Below are positions 17,693 to 26,043 of a stretch of DNA of 64,000 nt, piece after piece; within the stretch, counting starts at the first letter, position 1, and every line of letters starts with the position of its first letter. The stretch covers positions 2,815,622 to 2,879,621 of the forward strand of contig NZ_CP014844.1 of the NCBI RefSeq assembly GCF_001598055.1. Direction: 5' to 3'. The position numbers and the translations under genes are program-made. This stretch comes from Cupriavidus nantongensis (GTDB taxonomy: Bacteria; Pseudomonadota; Gammaproteobacteria; Burkholderiales; Burkholderiaceae). Under the pieces are notes generated by a model. That model did no database searches, was not told where the DNA came from, and saw only the letters and a list, made by a program, of their open reading frames with translations.

Positions 17693-17943
17693 TGTGCATT
17701 CCTTCTTTTCATGAATTCTCTCTTCAGTAGGGGGGCTGCTCCCGTCTCGCTCAGCACCTTTGCCACCAACGGATCTGCGCTCAGGGATTCGTTCGCCGTC
17801 TTCACGGCGTGGATTACACGCTGTAATGGCGACATGGTGGCAAGGACGTCAAGGCTTAGAAAATCGCCAGCTCGGATTGCCACTGCGCACAGGATCTCGC
17901 TTAGATCCTCCAGATCTACGGGGTCATGCTGCTGCGGCTGCAT
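17689..17943 (-). CDS. Small unknown protein in the transfer operon
   Basis: An 84-residue acidic helical protein (MQPQQHDPVDLEDLSEIL...). ATG 17943 is chosen because AGGAG lies six bases upstream; longer in-frame starts at 17958 and 17985 lack this. It overlaps both neighbours, so it is translationally coupled to traU. It could be a small chaperone-like component such as those between dotN and dotO homologues elsewhere, but I cannot assign it. Confidence 0.6.
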   Translation of the reverse strand: MQPQQHDPVDLEDLSEILCAVAIRAGDFLSLDVLATMSPLQRVIHAVKTANESLSADPLVAKVLSETGAAPLLKREFMKRRNAQ

Positions 17944-19207
17944 CGACGTCTCCTGCATGAATGATCCGGCCGAAGTTGGGCGCAACGAGCTGGTTCTCGA
18001 TTGCGAATTCCAGTGCTTGAAACAACTCGGACCGTTGAATGCGCACCCGTACGGCCCCCGTTCCGTATCCCGTCACCACGAACCCCTTGTCGACGGCCTT
18101 CTTCGCCAGGGCGAAGCACAACGCGCGGTCTGCTGCCCGCAGCCATACAGCGCGGGATGAAAGCGTCTTTCGTTTCGTGATCTTGTTGTACTCGTCGCTG
18201 GCAAGGCTCATCCAGTGATTCTCCGCCAGCAGCCCCGCCGAGTACGACAGTTGGAGCAGAGGATCGGAGGTGAGCGCGGCTGGTAACTGCAGCGTATCCG
18301 GCAGGGCAACGTATCGTGATGAGCGGAACACGGACTTGATCTCCAGCGGTGCGAAGCGTGACAGCCAATGCAGCTCCGGATGGGACACCCACTCACGCAG
18401 CACCATGCGACTGCTGGCCTTCTGACCGAAGGCTGAGAGCGCGGCATACTGAGAGTCGGCCTTGGACATGTCGACCAGCACTTCCGCCAGGACAGGGTGT
18501 TCGTGGCCAAGGCAGAATGCGAGGCGCTCTCGCTGGCTACTCGGCAGCGCGACGCCCGGGATGTACTCCCACGCGTCTTCTGGAATTGGACACGACATCA
18601 CTCGCTTCGCGTGTGCGAGGCGGTTCATACGAAGCGTGAGGAATACGGAGTCCGCGATGAAATCTGCTTTCGACAATGCGGAATCCGTCTGATAGGCAGC
18701 CTGCAACCCTCTTTCAAGCGCGGGGTTGTTCAGGCTCACGTCGCGCGGAAAGCGCGACCTGATGTTCTGGTGGAGCTTCTCCGCATTTGCGAGTTCGTTT
18801 GGCTTCCACTCGTAGCACTCCGCCAGCAGCTTGAACGTCCGGGTGGCGATGAGGCTGATGGTCGGCGCAACTTGGGCCGAGTTTGTCGTGCTCATGTCCA
18901 GGCCCAGATCCGCGCCGATCTGACTGACGTTTGTCCGAAAGAAGTCCGAGCCGCGGAGATTGTGAACGTTGCGGTGGCCCTGCACCATGAACTGGCTCCA
19001 GGCGCCGTTCGTGATCCAGATGACGTTGTTTGCGAGATCGGAATGCTGACGAACGTGAGTGGCAGGCGATCCATTGACGGAGGCATGCCCTGAGGTACAT
19101 TCGTTCGGGTTGTCGTACAGTAGGACGCCCACCTCAGGGATGACGATGTCGTTTTCCGCTTCAGTGGACGTGCCTTGCCTCCTATTGTTTTCCGACTGCA
19201 CGGTCAT
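17924..19207 (-). CDS. Unknown 427-residue transfer operon protein
   Basis: A soluble protein without signal peptide or membrane helices, composed of mixed helices with an N-terminal domain (VGVLLYDNPNECTSG...) and a longer C-terminal domain. It lies between the DotN-like and DotO-like genes and overlaps both neighbours. R64 has genes such as traS and traT in this neighbourhood, but I see no clear resemblance. The ribosome-binding site is weak and translation probably depends on coupling. It may be a lineage-specific cytoplasmic component. Confidence 0.7.
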   Translation of the reverse strand: MTVQSENNRRQGTSTEAENDIVIPEVGVLLYDNPNECTSGHASVNGSPATHVRQHSDLANNVIWITNGAWSQFMVQGHRNVHNLRGSDFFRTNVSQIGADLGLDMSTTNSAQVAPTISLIATRTFKLLAECYEWKPNELANAEKLHQNIRSRFPRDVSLNNPALERGLQAAYQTDSALSKADFIADSVFLTLRMNRLAHAKRVMSCPIPEDAWEYIPGVALPSSQRERLAFCLGHEHPVLAEVLVDMSKADSQYAALSAFGQKASSRMVLREWVSHPELHWLSRFAPLEIKSVFRSSRYVALPDTLQLPAALTSDPLLQLSYSAGLLAENHWMSLASDEYNKITKRKTLSSRAVWLRAADRALCFALAKKAVDKGFVVTGYGTGAVRVRIQRSELFQALEFAIENQLVAPNFGRIIHAGDVDAAAAA

Positions 19208-19958
19208 GGATGCGCTGCCAGGTATTCGTGGGAAGAGACTTGTACAACTCGTCTACCCAGCGGCCGATGTACTCGACAAAGCGCGATGGTCGGTAAAGGA
19301 GCCCGAGGCCGGCGAAAGCGCTTTCCCGCTTCTCCATTTCTTGCTCCTTCAATTCGAGCATTGCGTTCGCAAAGTCAGACGGGTTGGCGCTGCCCCACAC
19401 CTTGATGACTAGTTCCCCGCGGCTGGCGAGGTGTTGAAGAAGTGACGACGCTTCGCGCTTTTCGGCGTCCGTACCGACCTCCAGCACCACGGCAATTGTT
19501 CGCTGCAGATGATTCAGCTCCGCCTGCGGCAGGCCTGCGGCTTCAATCATCAAACCATGCCGCTTGGCCCCCACCTGACCGATGTGCTGGGTACCATGAC
19601 AGAGTGGATCTGCCACGATGAGGTTTTCAGCTCGGTTATCCGCATGGTTGTCGTTCTTGTGGTGGATCTCCGTGTGCTTGGACCGGAAGCCACAGAACAC
19701 GCACTGATAGTTTCCCTTCTGAAGCCGCGACTCCCGTTTTGCGCGGTACTCGGCGTCGGCGGCTTCCATGTTGTCGTCGTTCTTGCGCCACAGATGGCGC
19801 TTGACGGAGAACACGATGGGCGCAAAGCGGCGAACCGCAAAGTTGGCGCCGAGCGACTCAGAAGGAGGCGACATTCCCTCGGTCGCCTTGTCCCACGAGA
19901 TTCCGGTCGCGATGGCTTCCACGAGATCGTCGCCCATGCGCGCGGTGCTCTCTGTCAT
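19182..19958 (-). CDS. DotN/IcmJ-like HNH-fold zinc protein
   Basis: A 258-residue protein with CVFCGFRSKHTEIHHKNDNH, followed by LCHGTQHIG. This zinc-binding, HNH-like pattern is typical of DotN/IcmJ, which in Legionella is a non-catalytic member of the DotL coupling complex. It lies in the operon one gene upstream of the DotO homologue, whereas in Legionella icmJ is adjacent to icmB. AAGGA precedes the ATG at nine bases. Confidence 0.8.
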   Translation of the reverse strand: MTESTARMGDDLVEAIATGISWDKATEGMSPPSESLGANFAVRRFAPIVFSVKRHLWRKNDDNMEAADAEYRAKRESRLQKGNYQCVFCGFRSKHTEIHHKNDNHADNRAENLIVADPLCHGTQHIGQVGAKRHGLMIEAAGLPQAELNHLQRTIAVVLEVGTDAEKREASSLLQHLASRGELVIKVWGSANPSDFANAMLELKEQEMEKRESAFAGLGLLYRPSRFVEYIGRWVDELYKSLPTNTWQRIHDRAVGKQ

Positions 19959-19970
19959 TCGGTCGAGTCC

Positions 19971-20522
19971 TTAGAGGCCGCCAGGCATCCGGTTCATCTG
20001 ACCGGAGCTGCCGCCAACGGACTCTGCGAGCGAGTCGGCCAGGTAACCAAACATCATGAGTGCGATGCCACCGATACCGTTGCCATAGATGCTGGCGGTC
20101 TTGATGCTCTGGTCGCCATTGGACTTTTTCTTGCCGTTCGCCACGGCGGTAATCAGCGCAACCATGCCACCGCCATAGGCCCCATAGATCAGCAGGTCAT
20201 AGACGTCGCCCAGTTGCGCCTTGATGGCGCGAGCCCAGCCAGCAATGCCGCCGGCGGCGTGGGCGACATCGGGCGAGAGCAGCATCGCGAGCGTGAGCGA
20301 GGCGGCTACCATCGGAGCCATGCTGCCGGGCTCCAGCCGCGGCTTCTTGCCAGCTGCGACGAGGACGTACAAGCAGATGGCGGTCGAAAGGAGTAGCGTG
20401 CAAGCCAGAGACGGGTTGCGATACAGCAGACCACCGAAAATGATGGCCACGGCCGTCCCGAATTTCAGGACATGGGCGTGAGTCTGGGCGGCGATGTGTG
20501 CCTTGTTGATCCAGTGTTGCAT
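19971..20522 (-). CDS. IcmD/TraR-like small membrane protein
   Basis: A 183-residue protein with four hydrophobic segments (about residues 20-35, 40-55, 68-88 and 115-130) and a Gly-rich C-terminus. The second half, AGGIAGWARAIKAQLGDVYDLLIYGAYGGGMVA, resembles IcmD/TraR proteins. GGAGA lies upstream of the ATG. It sits next to a second small membrane protein, as traQ-traR do in R64. Confidence 0.68.
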   Translation of the reverse strand: MQHWINKAHIAAQTHAHVLKFGTAVAIIFGGLLYRNPSLACTLLLSTAICLYVLVAAGKKPRLEPGSMAPMVAASLTLAMLLSPDVAHAAGGIAGWARAIKAQLGDVYDLLIYGAYGGGMVALITAVANGKKKSNGDQSIKTASIYGNGIGGIALMMFGYLADSLAESVGGSSGQMNRMPGGL

Positions 20523-20546
20523 TTTGATCTCCGAGATGGGGAACTG

Positions 20547-21077
20547 TTAAAACGTCATGCCAATGGTTTCTTTGAACGCATCCACGGTGCTGCCGATGTT
20601 GACCATCGCGGCTCCGCCCATGGCGTGGATGAATCCTTTCCATGCGTAGTCTTCGTATCCGCCGCTACCGTGTCCCTCCGATGCTTTCTTGAACATCGTT
20701 AATCCCTTGAATCCGTACCACCAGCCAAACGTCGAAACAATGGTGAAGATGGCGTTGATAGCCGGCGCAAACACGCCAGCGGCACTGGCCCCCGAGTAGG
20801 ACACCATGCCGAACCCAGCACCACGTTGGCCGGTCATGGTTTCCCAGAGATCGCCCATCGTGCTGGTGAAGTTGAGCAACACTGCGCCGATCAGGAGCGC
20901 GGTGAGGATCGCTGCGCCGGATGTTTCGCCACCCCCGGGGTGACTAGAGGCTTTGATCCCTCGATTTACTGCCTTTGCGATGTACCAGAGGCCGACTCCG
21001 TAGGCTGCAGCCGCCGCGAGCGACTGAAACTCGACAATAGAGGCGGCAATCTGCGTGACAATCGTTGTGAGATCCAT
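20547..21077 (-). CDS. TraQ/IcmC-like membrane protein
   Basis: A 176-residue protein with three or four hydrophobic segments and the pattern YGVGLWYIAKAVNRG early in the chain, which resembles the IcmC/DotE-TraQ-IcmD superfamily. The start codon overlaps the stop of the DotF-like gene (TGATG). Which of TraQ or IcmC it corresponds to cannot be decided by eye. Confidence 0.65.
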   Translation of the reverse strand: MDLTTIVTQIAASIVEFQSLAAAAAYGVGLWYIAKAVNRGIKASSHPGGGETSGAAILTALLIGAVLLNFTSTMGDLWETMTGQRGAGFGMVSYSGASAAGVFAPAINAIFTIVSTFGWWYGFKGLTMFKKASEGHGSGGYEDYAWKGFIHAMGGAAMVNIGSTVDAFKETIGMTF

Positions 21078-22006
21078 CAGCGAATGACGCCCGCCGTCGT
21101 GCGAACGATGTACTTGTCAGCGTCAATCTCCACGATTTCACTGCCGCCAAGCTTGTCTCCTTTGGTTTTCACATACTGCTTGCCTGTCTCATCTTCGAGC
21201 CAGGCCTGTCCAGGGATGACTTGCTTGATCTTGTAGCCGAGTTGAATTTCGTCCCTCGGGTTCGAGCGCGCACGCGTCGCCTTGGCGCGGACTACGCCAG
21301 CCGCCTTCTCGCGCGCGCGGTCTTCGTCAGATAGAGGCTTGGTGGCTCGCGTGGCTTTCGGTCGCGGCTGGACTTCGACGCGACGATTTTCTAGCGCGGC
21401 AAGTCGCTTTCCCATGTCCTCGAGTTGAGCCGTCTGAGCTTTCAGCTGCGCTAGGATGGCCGCGTCCGTGTCGCTCGCTTCCCGCCTGTCGGAGTCCTTG
21501 GGAACTTCCTTGCGGCTACCGATTTCAGTGGGCGCGTTCACAGCGCTAGCAGTCAAGGAGGCAGCAGACACCTCGCTCGCAGAACCAATAGAAGCCGCCG
21601 ACCCCGTCACAGCCGCAGCAAAGCTGTCGCTCTGCATGGCCGGACCTGTGCCATTGGGAACGAAACCCTGTGGTGCGGTCTCGTGCTGAAGTTGACGGCT
21701 GGGAGAGAACGAGTCCGGTGCGGGGCCCTCCCCATTCGGCTGCAGTGCGCCCATCATTCCGCCTTCGCTCATCGGTGCACTCGACGAGAATGCGGCCGGG
21801 CTAGAAGGCTTACTCATCTTCTTGTAGCCCCAGAAGCCCAGGACGGCGAAAGCGACCGCGCCATAGATCAGAAAGTTGGCGGGCAGCTTGCGCTTCGGTT
21901 TTTCCGAAGTCGGAACGTCGGTGATCTCGTCTTGCGAAGGATCGTATGGGGCGTCGTCGTGGTCGGTCGTTTCGAGATTGGCGTCAAAGTGATTGGTCTG
22001 GCTCAT
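21077..22006 (-). CDS. DotF/TraP-like core-complex protein
   Basis: A 309-residue bitopic protein: cytoplasmic acidic N-terminus, one transmembrane helix (about residues 47-63, FLIYGAVAFAVLGFWGY), a Ser/Ala/Pro-rich linker, a coiled coil (ILAQLKAQTAQLEDMGKRLAALE) and a C-terminal domain with YKIKQVIPGQAWLEDETGKQ. The C-terminal pattern fits R64 TraP, and the topology fits DotF/IcmG. It is preceded by its own dyad operator and a perfect TATAAT, so it may start an internal transcript within the operon. Confidence 0.75.
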   Translation of the reverse strand: MSQTNHFDANLETTDHDDAPYDPSQDEITDVPTSEKPKRKLPANFLIYGAVAFAVLGFWGYKKMSKPSSPAAFSSSAPMSEGGMMGALQPNGEGPAPDSFSPSRQLQHETAPQGFVPNGTGPAMQSDSFAAAVTGSAASIGSASEVSAASLTASAVNAPTEIGSRKEVPKDSDRREASDTDAAILAQLKAQTAQLEDMGKRLAALENRRVEVQPRPKATRATKPLSDEDRAREKAAGVVRAKATRARSNPRDEIQLGYKIKQVIPGQAWLEDETGKQYVKTKGDKLGGSEIVEIDADKYIVRTTAGVIR

Positions 22007-22021
22007 GCGGGTCCCCGGATG

Positions 22022-22041
22022 CGTATCGATGTAATTATACG
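22022..22041. promoter_or_regulatory. 20-bp dyad operator, copy 3, with internal leftward TATAAT
   Basis: CGTATCG-ATGTAA-TTATACG. On the minus strand the right half overlaps a perfect TATAAT (22034-22039) with no strong -35. It lies in the only sizeable gap (57 bp) in the middle of the transfer operon and would drive or repress the DotF-like gene and those after it. Confidence 0.68.
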
Positions 22042-22063
22042 TACTAACGTGGGCGGAAAAACC

Positions 22064-23230
22064 CTACTCTTTCAAATACGCGTCTGCCTTGAAGAGCACC
22101 ATGATCGGCGTGCCTCGTTTGATGCGCCCGCGACGCGGTGGGATGCTCGCATTCTCCTGCTGGATTACTTGTTGCGTAGCTTGTAGGCCAGCCGATACGG
22201 CCGCACCGCCAAGTTGCTTTCCACTTGGATGCGGATTGGTCGTCGTGGAAACGCCTCCTAGCGGCGTCTGTTGTACGACGGATCCTGCATTCTGGTAGAC
22301 CGAACCTGCGGCCCCCAACGCGCCCAGAAGAGCCGGAACGCCAATTCGCTGCGCGTATCTGTGATCGATGTCTGCCGGCTGAGCCGTGCGCATTTCCGCC
22401 TCGTCCAGGGCCACAGCTGTGATGGTGATCATTTCGCCCGTCGGTACCTTCATCTTGGTGAATTCGGTGACAACGACTTCGTTTGATAGGCGCGCAGTCC
22501 CGTACAACAGGCTGCCAGCATATTTTCCGGTCTCTACGCTTGCGAGTACATCAGACGGTGCATCGGTATCGATACTGTTCTGATAGACCGCTGGGATTTG
22601 GTCCAAGCCTCGAATGTATGGAGTTGCCTGGCGCTTCGTGCTGGCGCCATCAGATGCCGTTGACGTACCTCCCCCGGCCAGACTCGTTGTCGTTGCGTTC
22701 GCGTTCCGAGCATCACCGGTCTGGGCGGCAATGTTCAGGATCTGCTGCGACGATTCGTCCCGTGTCCATACTGCCCGCAGCCCCTGCAGTTGATCGCCCA
22801 AGCCCGTCGACGTGGGTTGTACCTGTTGCGCTTCAGTTGCTGTATAGGGTTGATTTGGACGGGCCAGATCGCGCTCCTGCGGCGGGGGATTTGCCTCGGC
22901 GCGCTTGGCTGGATCGTCCTCCAGGGTCGTCGTCTTGCCGCTGTTCTCGGACAGCGTGGGAATGAACGTCCCGCCAACATGCTCGGCCTGCTGGAACCCT
23001 TTTTCGTTGGCCCGGTTGAGCGCCTTCGAGTAATTCGGTGTCTCTTCGGTTTTCTTGGCGCCGTGCGTGTCGATGGCCGGCACTTCAACGATTGCGGCCT
23101 GAGAGCTTCGCCCCTGCATAGCCATATATGCAACCCCTACCCCGGCCACGGCTACTCCGGCAACGACCGCCATGACTTTGGCATTCTTCTTGAATCCGGG
23201 ATGCAGCTTCTTGCGTTCGGCCATGGTCAT
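22064..23230 (-). CDS. traO: DotG/IcmE/TraO-family core channel protein
   Basis: A 388-residue bitopic protein with a transmembrane helix at about residues 18-38 and a C-terminal VirB10/TrbI-like domain (GSLLYGTARLSNEVVVTEFTKM, RIGVPALLGALGAAGS, then RRGRIKRGTPIMVLFKADAYL). This is the channel subunit spanning both membranes. It is much shorter than Legionella DotG because the pentapeptide-type repeats are absent, as in R64 TraO. The ATG at 23230 overlaps the preceding stop; ATG 23224 is an alternative. Confidence 0.88.
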   Translation of the reverse strand: MTMAERKKLHPGFKKNAKVMAVVAGVAVAGVGVAYMAMQGRSSQAAIVEVPAIDTHGAKKTEETPNYSKALNRANEKGFQQAEHVGGTFIPTLSENSGKTTTLEDDPAKRAEANPPPQERDLARPNQPYTATEAQQVQPTSTGLGDQLQGLRAVWTRDESSQQILNIAAQTGDARNANATTTSLAGGGTSTASDGASTKRQATPYIRGLDQIPAVYQNSIDTDAPSDVLASVETGKYAGSLLYGTARLSNEVVVTEFTKMKVPTGEMITITAVALDEAEMRTAQPADIDHRYAQRIGVPALLGALGAAGSVYQNAGSVVQQTPLGGVSTTTNPHPSGKQLGGAAVSAGLQATQQVIQQENASIPPRRGRIKRGTPIMVLFKADAYLKE

Positions 23231-24144
23231 TCCAAGTCAAAGTAGATATTGCGCAGCGAGCCGTTCTCGCTAAGTGTGGCAACGGGCGTTGCCGCCATCT
23301 CGTACACCCGCGTGCCGTCAGCGGCGGCTATCGTTGCTTGATAGGCCGGATTGTTTAGAAAATGTGTCGTGCGGAGAACCACATTTCCACCGACCATCCA
23401 TGCACGCGTCCCGGGGGGAGCATTTTCGACACGAATTGACTTTGCGTTTGGCGTGTCGATGCCGTCCAGCAATGTCTGCAGATAGTTGGCGGGCAGGTTG
23501 ATCGACGGCGTGCCAGCAATCGGATCAATGGCGTTGGGGCCGCGCTGCGGAATACGCAGATCGAGACGGTAGTCGGTTTCACGCTGGCCAGCGACCATGC
23601 GCACCATCACGGGAATCGAAAGGCCCTTCAGGAAAATGGCAACGTTGCCTTCGACGTAATCACCCATTGCTGTGATCGTGATGGTGGGAACTTCCTTGAC
23701 CGGCTGCTTCACTTCAAAGGACCGCTTGGCAAGGTTGTTCACATCAAGGATGTCCCATGGCGCGCCCGTGATATCGATGAATGAAACGGCAGCCCCCTGA
23801 TTGCTCACTCGCACAATGGGTGGAGTCGATCCCGGAGAGAGATCGACGGTTATTGTCGAGATGACAGGCTTCGGCGGGACGCCCGGATGCGTCGCGGCAG
23901 CGCGCCTGGCGCTGTCTACTCGTTTCCGCAGGTCTAAGATCTCATTGGCCGTCAACGGCGAGATCGTATCCACAGCGCTGTTGAAGTTCGCCGAACCGAC
24001 TGGAGGCGCTTTGAGAGGCGGGAGTGCACGCGGAGCGTTTGCATCATCCGCCCCACTGGGACTGCCCTGCGCGGCGGCCTGGCCGCAGACAGTTGAGATC
24101 GACACGATCAACAGTGCGTAGAGCCGCGGAATCGAAAGGCGCAT
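23227..24144 (-). CDS. traN: DotH/IcmK/TraN-family outer-membrane core protein
   Basis: A 305-residue protein with a Sec signal peptide (cleavage about AAA-Q, residue 25). It contains the DotH pattern VRVSNQGAAVSFIDITGAPWDI, typical of the family's conserved central region. DotH forms the outer-membrane core with DotC and DotD, whose homologues are encoded at 35.1-36.4 kb on the other strand. It overlaps the DotG gene by four bases. Confidence 0.88.
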   Translation of the reverse strand: MRLSIPRLYALLIVSISTVCGQAAAQGSPSGADDANAPRALPPLKAPPVGSANFNSAVDTISPLTANEILDLRKRVDSARRAAATHPGVPPKPVISTITVDLSPGSTPPIVRVSNQGAAVSFIDITGAPWDILDVNNLAKRSFEVKQPVKEVPTITITAMGDYVEGNVAIFLKGLSIPVMVRMVAGQRETDYRLDLRIPQRGPNAIDPIAGTPSINLPANYLQTLLDGIDTPNAKSIRVENAPPGTRAWMVGGNVVLRTTHFLNNPAYQATIAAADGTRVYEMAATPVATLSENGSLRNIYFDLE

Positions 24145-24146
24145 GG

Positions 24147-24413
24147 CTAGAATGGCACTCCGGTGACGGCGGCTACCATGCAGCGGGTATCGATGATGCC
24201 TTGCAACCAGTCATGGCACCGGCGCGACGGTGCGCTTTGCTGCAACTCGGTGAGGGTGTCGCGCGAAGCCGCGAAGACGTCGATCAGATCGAGCTGGACT
24301 GCCCAGTCGGTTTGCATCGCTGAGCTGAGAGGGTGACCGTGCTCCCCGCAGGCCGCTTCCTGAACGATGTCCAGCGATGTCGGCAAGGAGAATTCTTCTG
24401 CTTCTTGTGGCAT
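24147..24413 (-). CDS. Small unknown protein between DotI and DotH genes
   Basis: An 88-residue soluble protein (MPQEAEEFSLPTSLDIVQEAACGEHGH...) with four cysteines. It fits snugly between its neighbours (8 bp after DotI, 2 bp before DotH), which supports it as a real gene. No R64 tra gene is known to me at this position, and I recognise no family. Confidence 0.6.
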   Translation of the reverse strand: MPQEAEEFSLPTSLDIVQEAACGEHGHPLSSAMQTDWAVQLDLIDVFAASRDTLTELQQSAPSRRCHDWLQGIIDTRCMVAAVTGVPF

Positions 24414-24421
24414 GACTTAAC

Positions 24422-25108
24422 CTAGTTGATTTTCGTGTTGCAAGTAAGCCGCAGGGACTGGGTAGCAATGCCTGCCGGGTTGTCTTCGATCGGGAGTCGC
24501 TTGACCGTCTGCTTGACCAGGCATTCGTAGGTCTTGCGTTCGCTCTGGCCGGTAATGGTGATGGCGATGGGCATCTCGGTTTCCCACGTGTACACGCCGC
24601 CCTGGTCGTACTCGTTCGCAATAACCCCTGCACCGGTGGCTACAGCCGAAGTGACCAAACGACGCGAGCGGATCTTCTCGATGAGACCCGACGTGTCGTA
24701 CTGCTGCATCAGAGAGGCGTACCCATCCCGGGTGAACTGTGGTCGCAGCGCAACCAACTTCGCCTTGAGGTTGGTGTCATCAAAGTCCAGGGAGAACGCG
24801 CCGGTCGCGGTTTTCTGCACCTTCTGCAGGACTGCTTCGCTACTGACGAAGGGCTTCGACAGAGGAACTATCGGGATCAGACGTCCCCCTTCTGTCATGC
24901 CAAGCAGTTGCGGGCCAGGCCGCGTCACGAATTGAATGATGTTCAGGCCAATGGATCCAACGAGCGCAAGCCCGATGACTAGGTTGTTCGTCAGCTGACG
25001 GCTAAAGCCTGATTTGTAGAAGCCGGACGTGGCGAGCGTCCTCATGATGGGGTCTGTATTTGCGGCCGGGCGCGCGCTGGCCGCCGCTTTCTGGACGGGC
25101 GAGGTCAT
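24422..25108 (-). CDS. traM: DotI/IcmL/TraM-family inner-membrane protein
   Basis: A 228-residue bitopic protein: short cytoplasmic N-terminus, transmembrane helix at about residues 43-63 (NLVIGLALVGSIGLNIIQF) and a periplasmic VirB8-like domain containing FSLDFDDTNLKAKL and a C-terminal cysteine pair (YECLVKQ ... RLTCNTKIN). This is the DotI/IcmL architecture. It overlaps the upstream regulator gene by four bases. Confidence 0.88.
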   Translation of the reverse strand: MTSPVQKAAASARPAANTDPIMRTLATSGFYKSGFSRQLTNNLVIGLALVGSIGLNIIQFVTRPGPQLLGMTEGGRLIPIVPLSKPFVSSEAVLQKVQKTATGAFSLDFDDTNLKAKLVALRPQFTRDGYASLMQQYDTSGLIEKIRSRRLVTSAVATGAGVIANEYDQGGVYTWETEMPIAITITGQSERKTYECLVKQTVKRLPIEDNPAGIATQSLRLTCNTKIN

Positions 25109-25458
25109 TGCACAGCGTCCTTTTCTGGTTGGCGGGCAGCAAATCGCTCGGGATAAAGGAGGTGGATCTCTGACACGATCATGTACACCCCACCCATGCG
25201 GTCGAGCAGCTCCTTGCAGGCCGCCAAGAGCTTTGTCTTCTGTTCCGAGGGCGCCCCGTCCTTATCACGGCCGCAAGTCCCAGAGTTCAGAATGCGCGCC
25301 AAACTCGCGGCGACTTCCGGGGTCGGGACGCCCCCCTGCTCGAGACGCGTGAAGTACGAACGGGAAATCCCAGCAGCTTCACAAAGCTTGTCTGGGCTGA
25401 GGTTGCGCGCCACGCGTATGGCCTTGAGTGCCGTCAGCGGTCTATCGGATGCGGACAT
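25105..25458 (-). CDS. XRE-type helix-turn-helix regulator at the head of the transfer operon
   Basis: A 117-residue protein with an N-terminal XRE domain: LTALKAIRVARNLSPDKLCEAAG, recognition region ISRSYFTRLEQGGVPTPEVAASLARIL. The C-terminal half is helical and may mediate dimerisation. I chose ATG 25458 (MSASDRPL) because the longer frame to 25533 runs back through the promoter and operator. It is the first gene of the 13.6 kb leftward transfer operon and lies directly behind a strong promoter carrying a dyad operator, so autoregulation is likely. It is the best candidate for the protein that binds all seven dyads in the window (inference). Confidence 0.82.
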   Translation of the reverse strand: MSASDRPLTALKAIRVARNLSPDKLCEAAGISRSYFTRLEQGGVPTPEVAASLARILNSGTCGRDKDGAPSEQKTKLLAACKELLDRMGGVYMIVSEIHLLYPERFAARQPEKDAVQ

Positions 25459-25475
25459 TGGTACGGGCGTAATTA

Positions 25476-25495
25476 TGTATCGTGTGAATGGTACG
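25476..25495. promoter_or_regulatory. 20-bp dyad operator, copy 4, at the transfer-regulator promoter
   Basis: TGTATCG-TGTGAA-TGGTACG keeps the 7-6-7 layout with one weaker half. On the minus strand it starts two bases after the -10 of the regulator promoter, the same placement as at repA. It ends 17 bp before the regulator start codon. Confidence 0.68.
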
Positions 25496-25497
25496 AA

Positions 25498-25527
25498 ATT
25501 AAACCGCGCGCGGATTTTGACTGTCAA
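25498..25527 (-). promoter_or_regulatory. Main transfer operon promoter (TTGACA-N18-TTTAAT)
   Basis: On the minus strand, TTGACA (25527-25522), an 18-bp spacer and TTTAAT (25503-25498). The -35 is a perfect consensus and the -10 matches five of six. Transcription would read into the XRE regulator and the tra genes, through the dyad operator. Confidence 0.72.
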
Positions 25528-26043
25528 GAACATTCACTGACGGGAAACAAATCTGCGACGTGAGGGGCCATGGCTTGCGCGCGGTGTTTCTTTGCCCCCT
25601 CGTGGGTCGGCGGGCGGCGCGAAAGCCTATGGAAATGACGTATGAAGCACCGTGGTCTCGAGCGCTATGTGATGTAAGCGCTTCTTTAATCTGATTTATC
25701 CACTGTGTTAAACGGCGCGGACGGCCACTTTCTGGATACCCCACTCGGGGGGGGGCCGTGTCGCCCCGCTATCGGCGTTTGCTCTTGCTGCGTCAGCTGG
25801 CTGGATGGTCGGCGCTGCGAAGGAGCGGGCCGTGGGTAGGCAGGAGTGAATCTAGATGGCTGCGCCGTAGCGGGATGCCTCACGGAGTAGAGGCCGGAGG
25901 AGCGCTACGAAAAATAATTTGCATTGCACTCTGCCCTACAAATCCGGGAGGCCCGGCGGGGGCACCGGGCGTTATTGCTTCCGAATCAGCGACTTACGGA
26001 CTCATGCGCTGTAGGCGGGACGCCCAAATAGGCTGGTACCTGC
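25528..26043. other. Non-coding interval between the transfer promoter and the recombinase gene
   Basis: About 500 bp with no convincing gene on either strand. It holds a pair of AGCGCT repeats flanking ATGTGATGTA (about 25658-25679), a run of nine G (25747-25755) and a hairpin GCCCGG/CCGGGC near 25950-25970. No promoter or terminator is clear. Confidence 0.4.

Noticed and set aside
25747..25755. Run of nine G as a phase-variable tract
   Set aside because: It is in non-coding DNA, far from any promoter I can see, so no switching effect can be argued.
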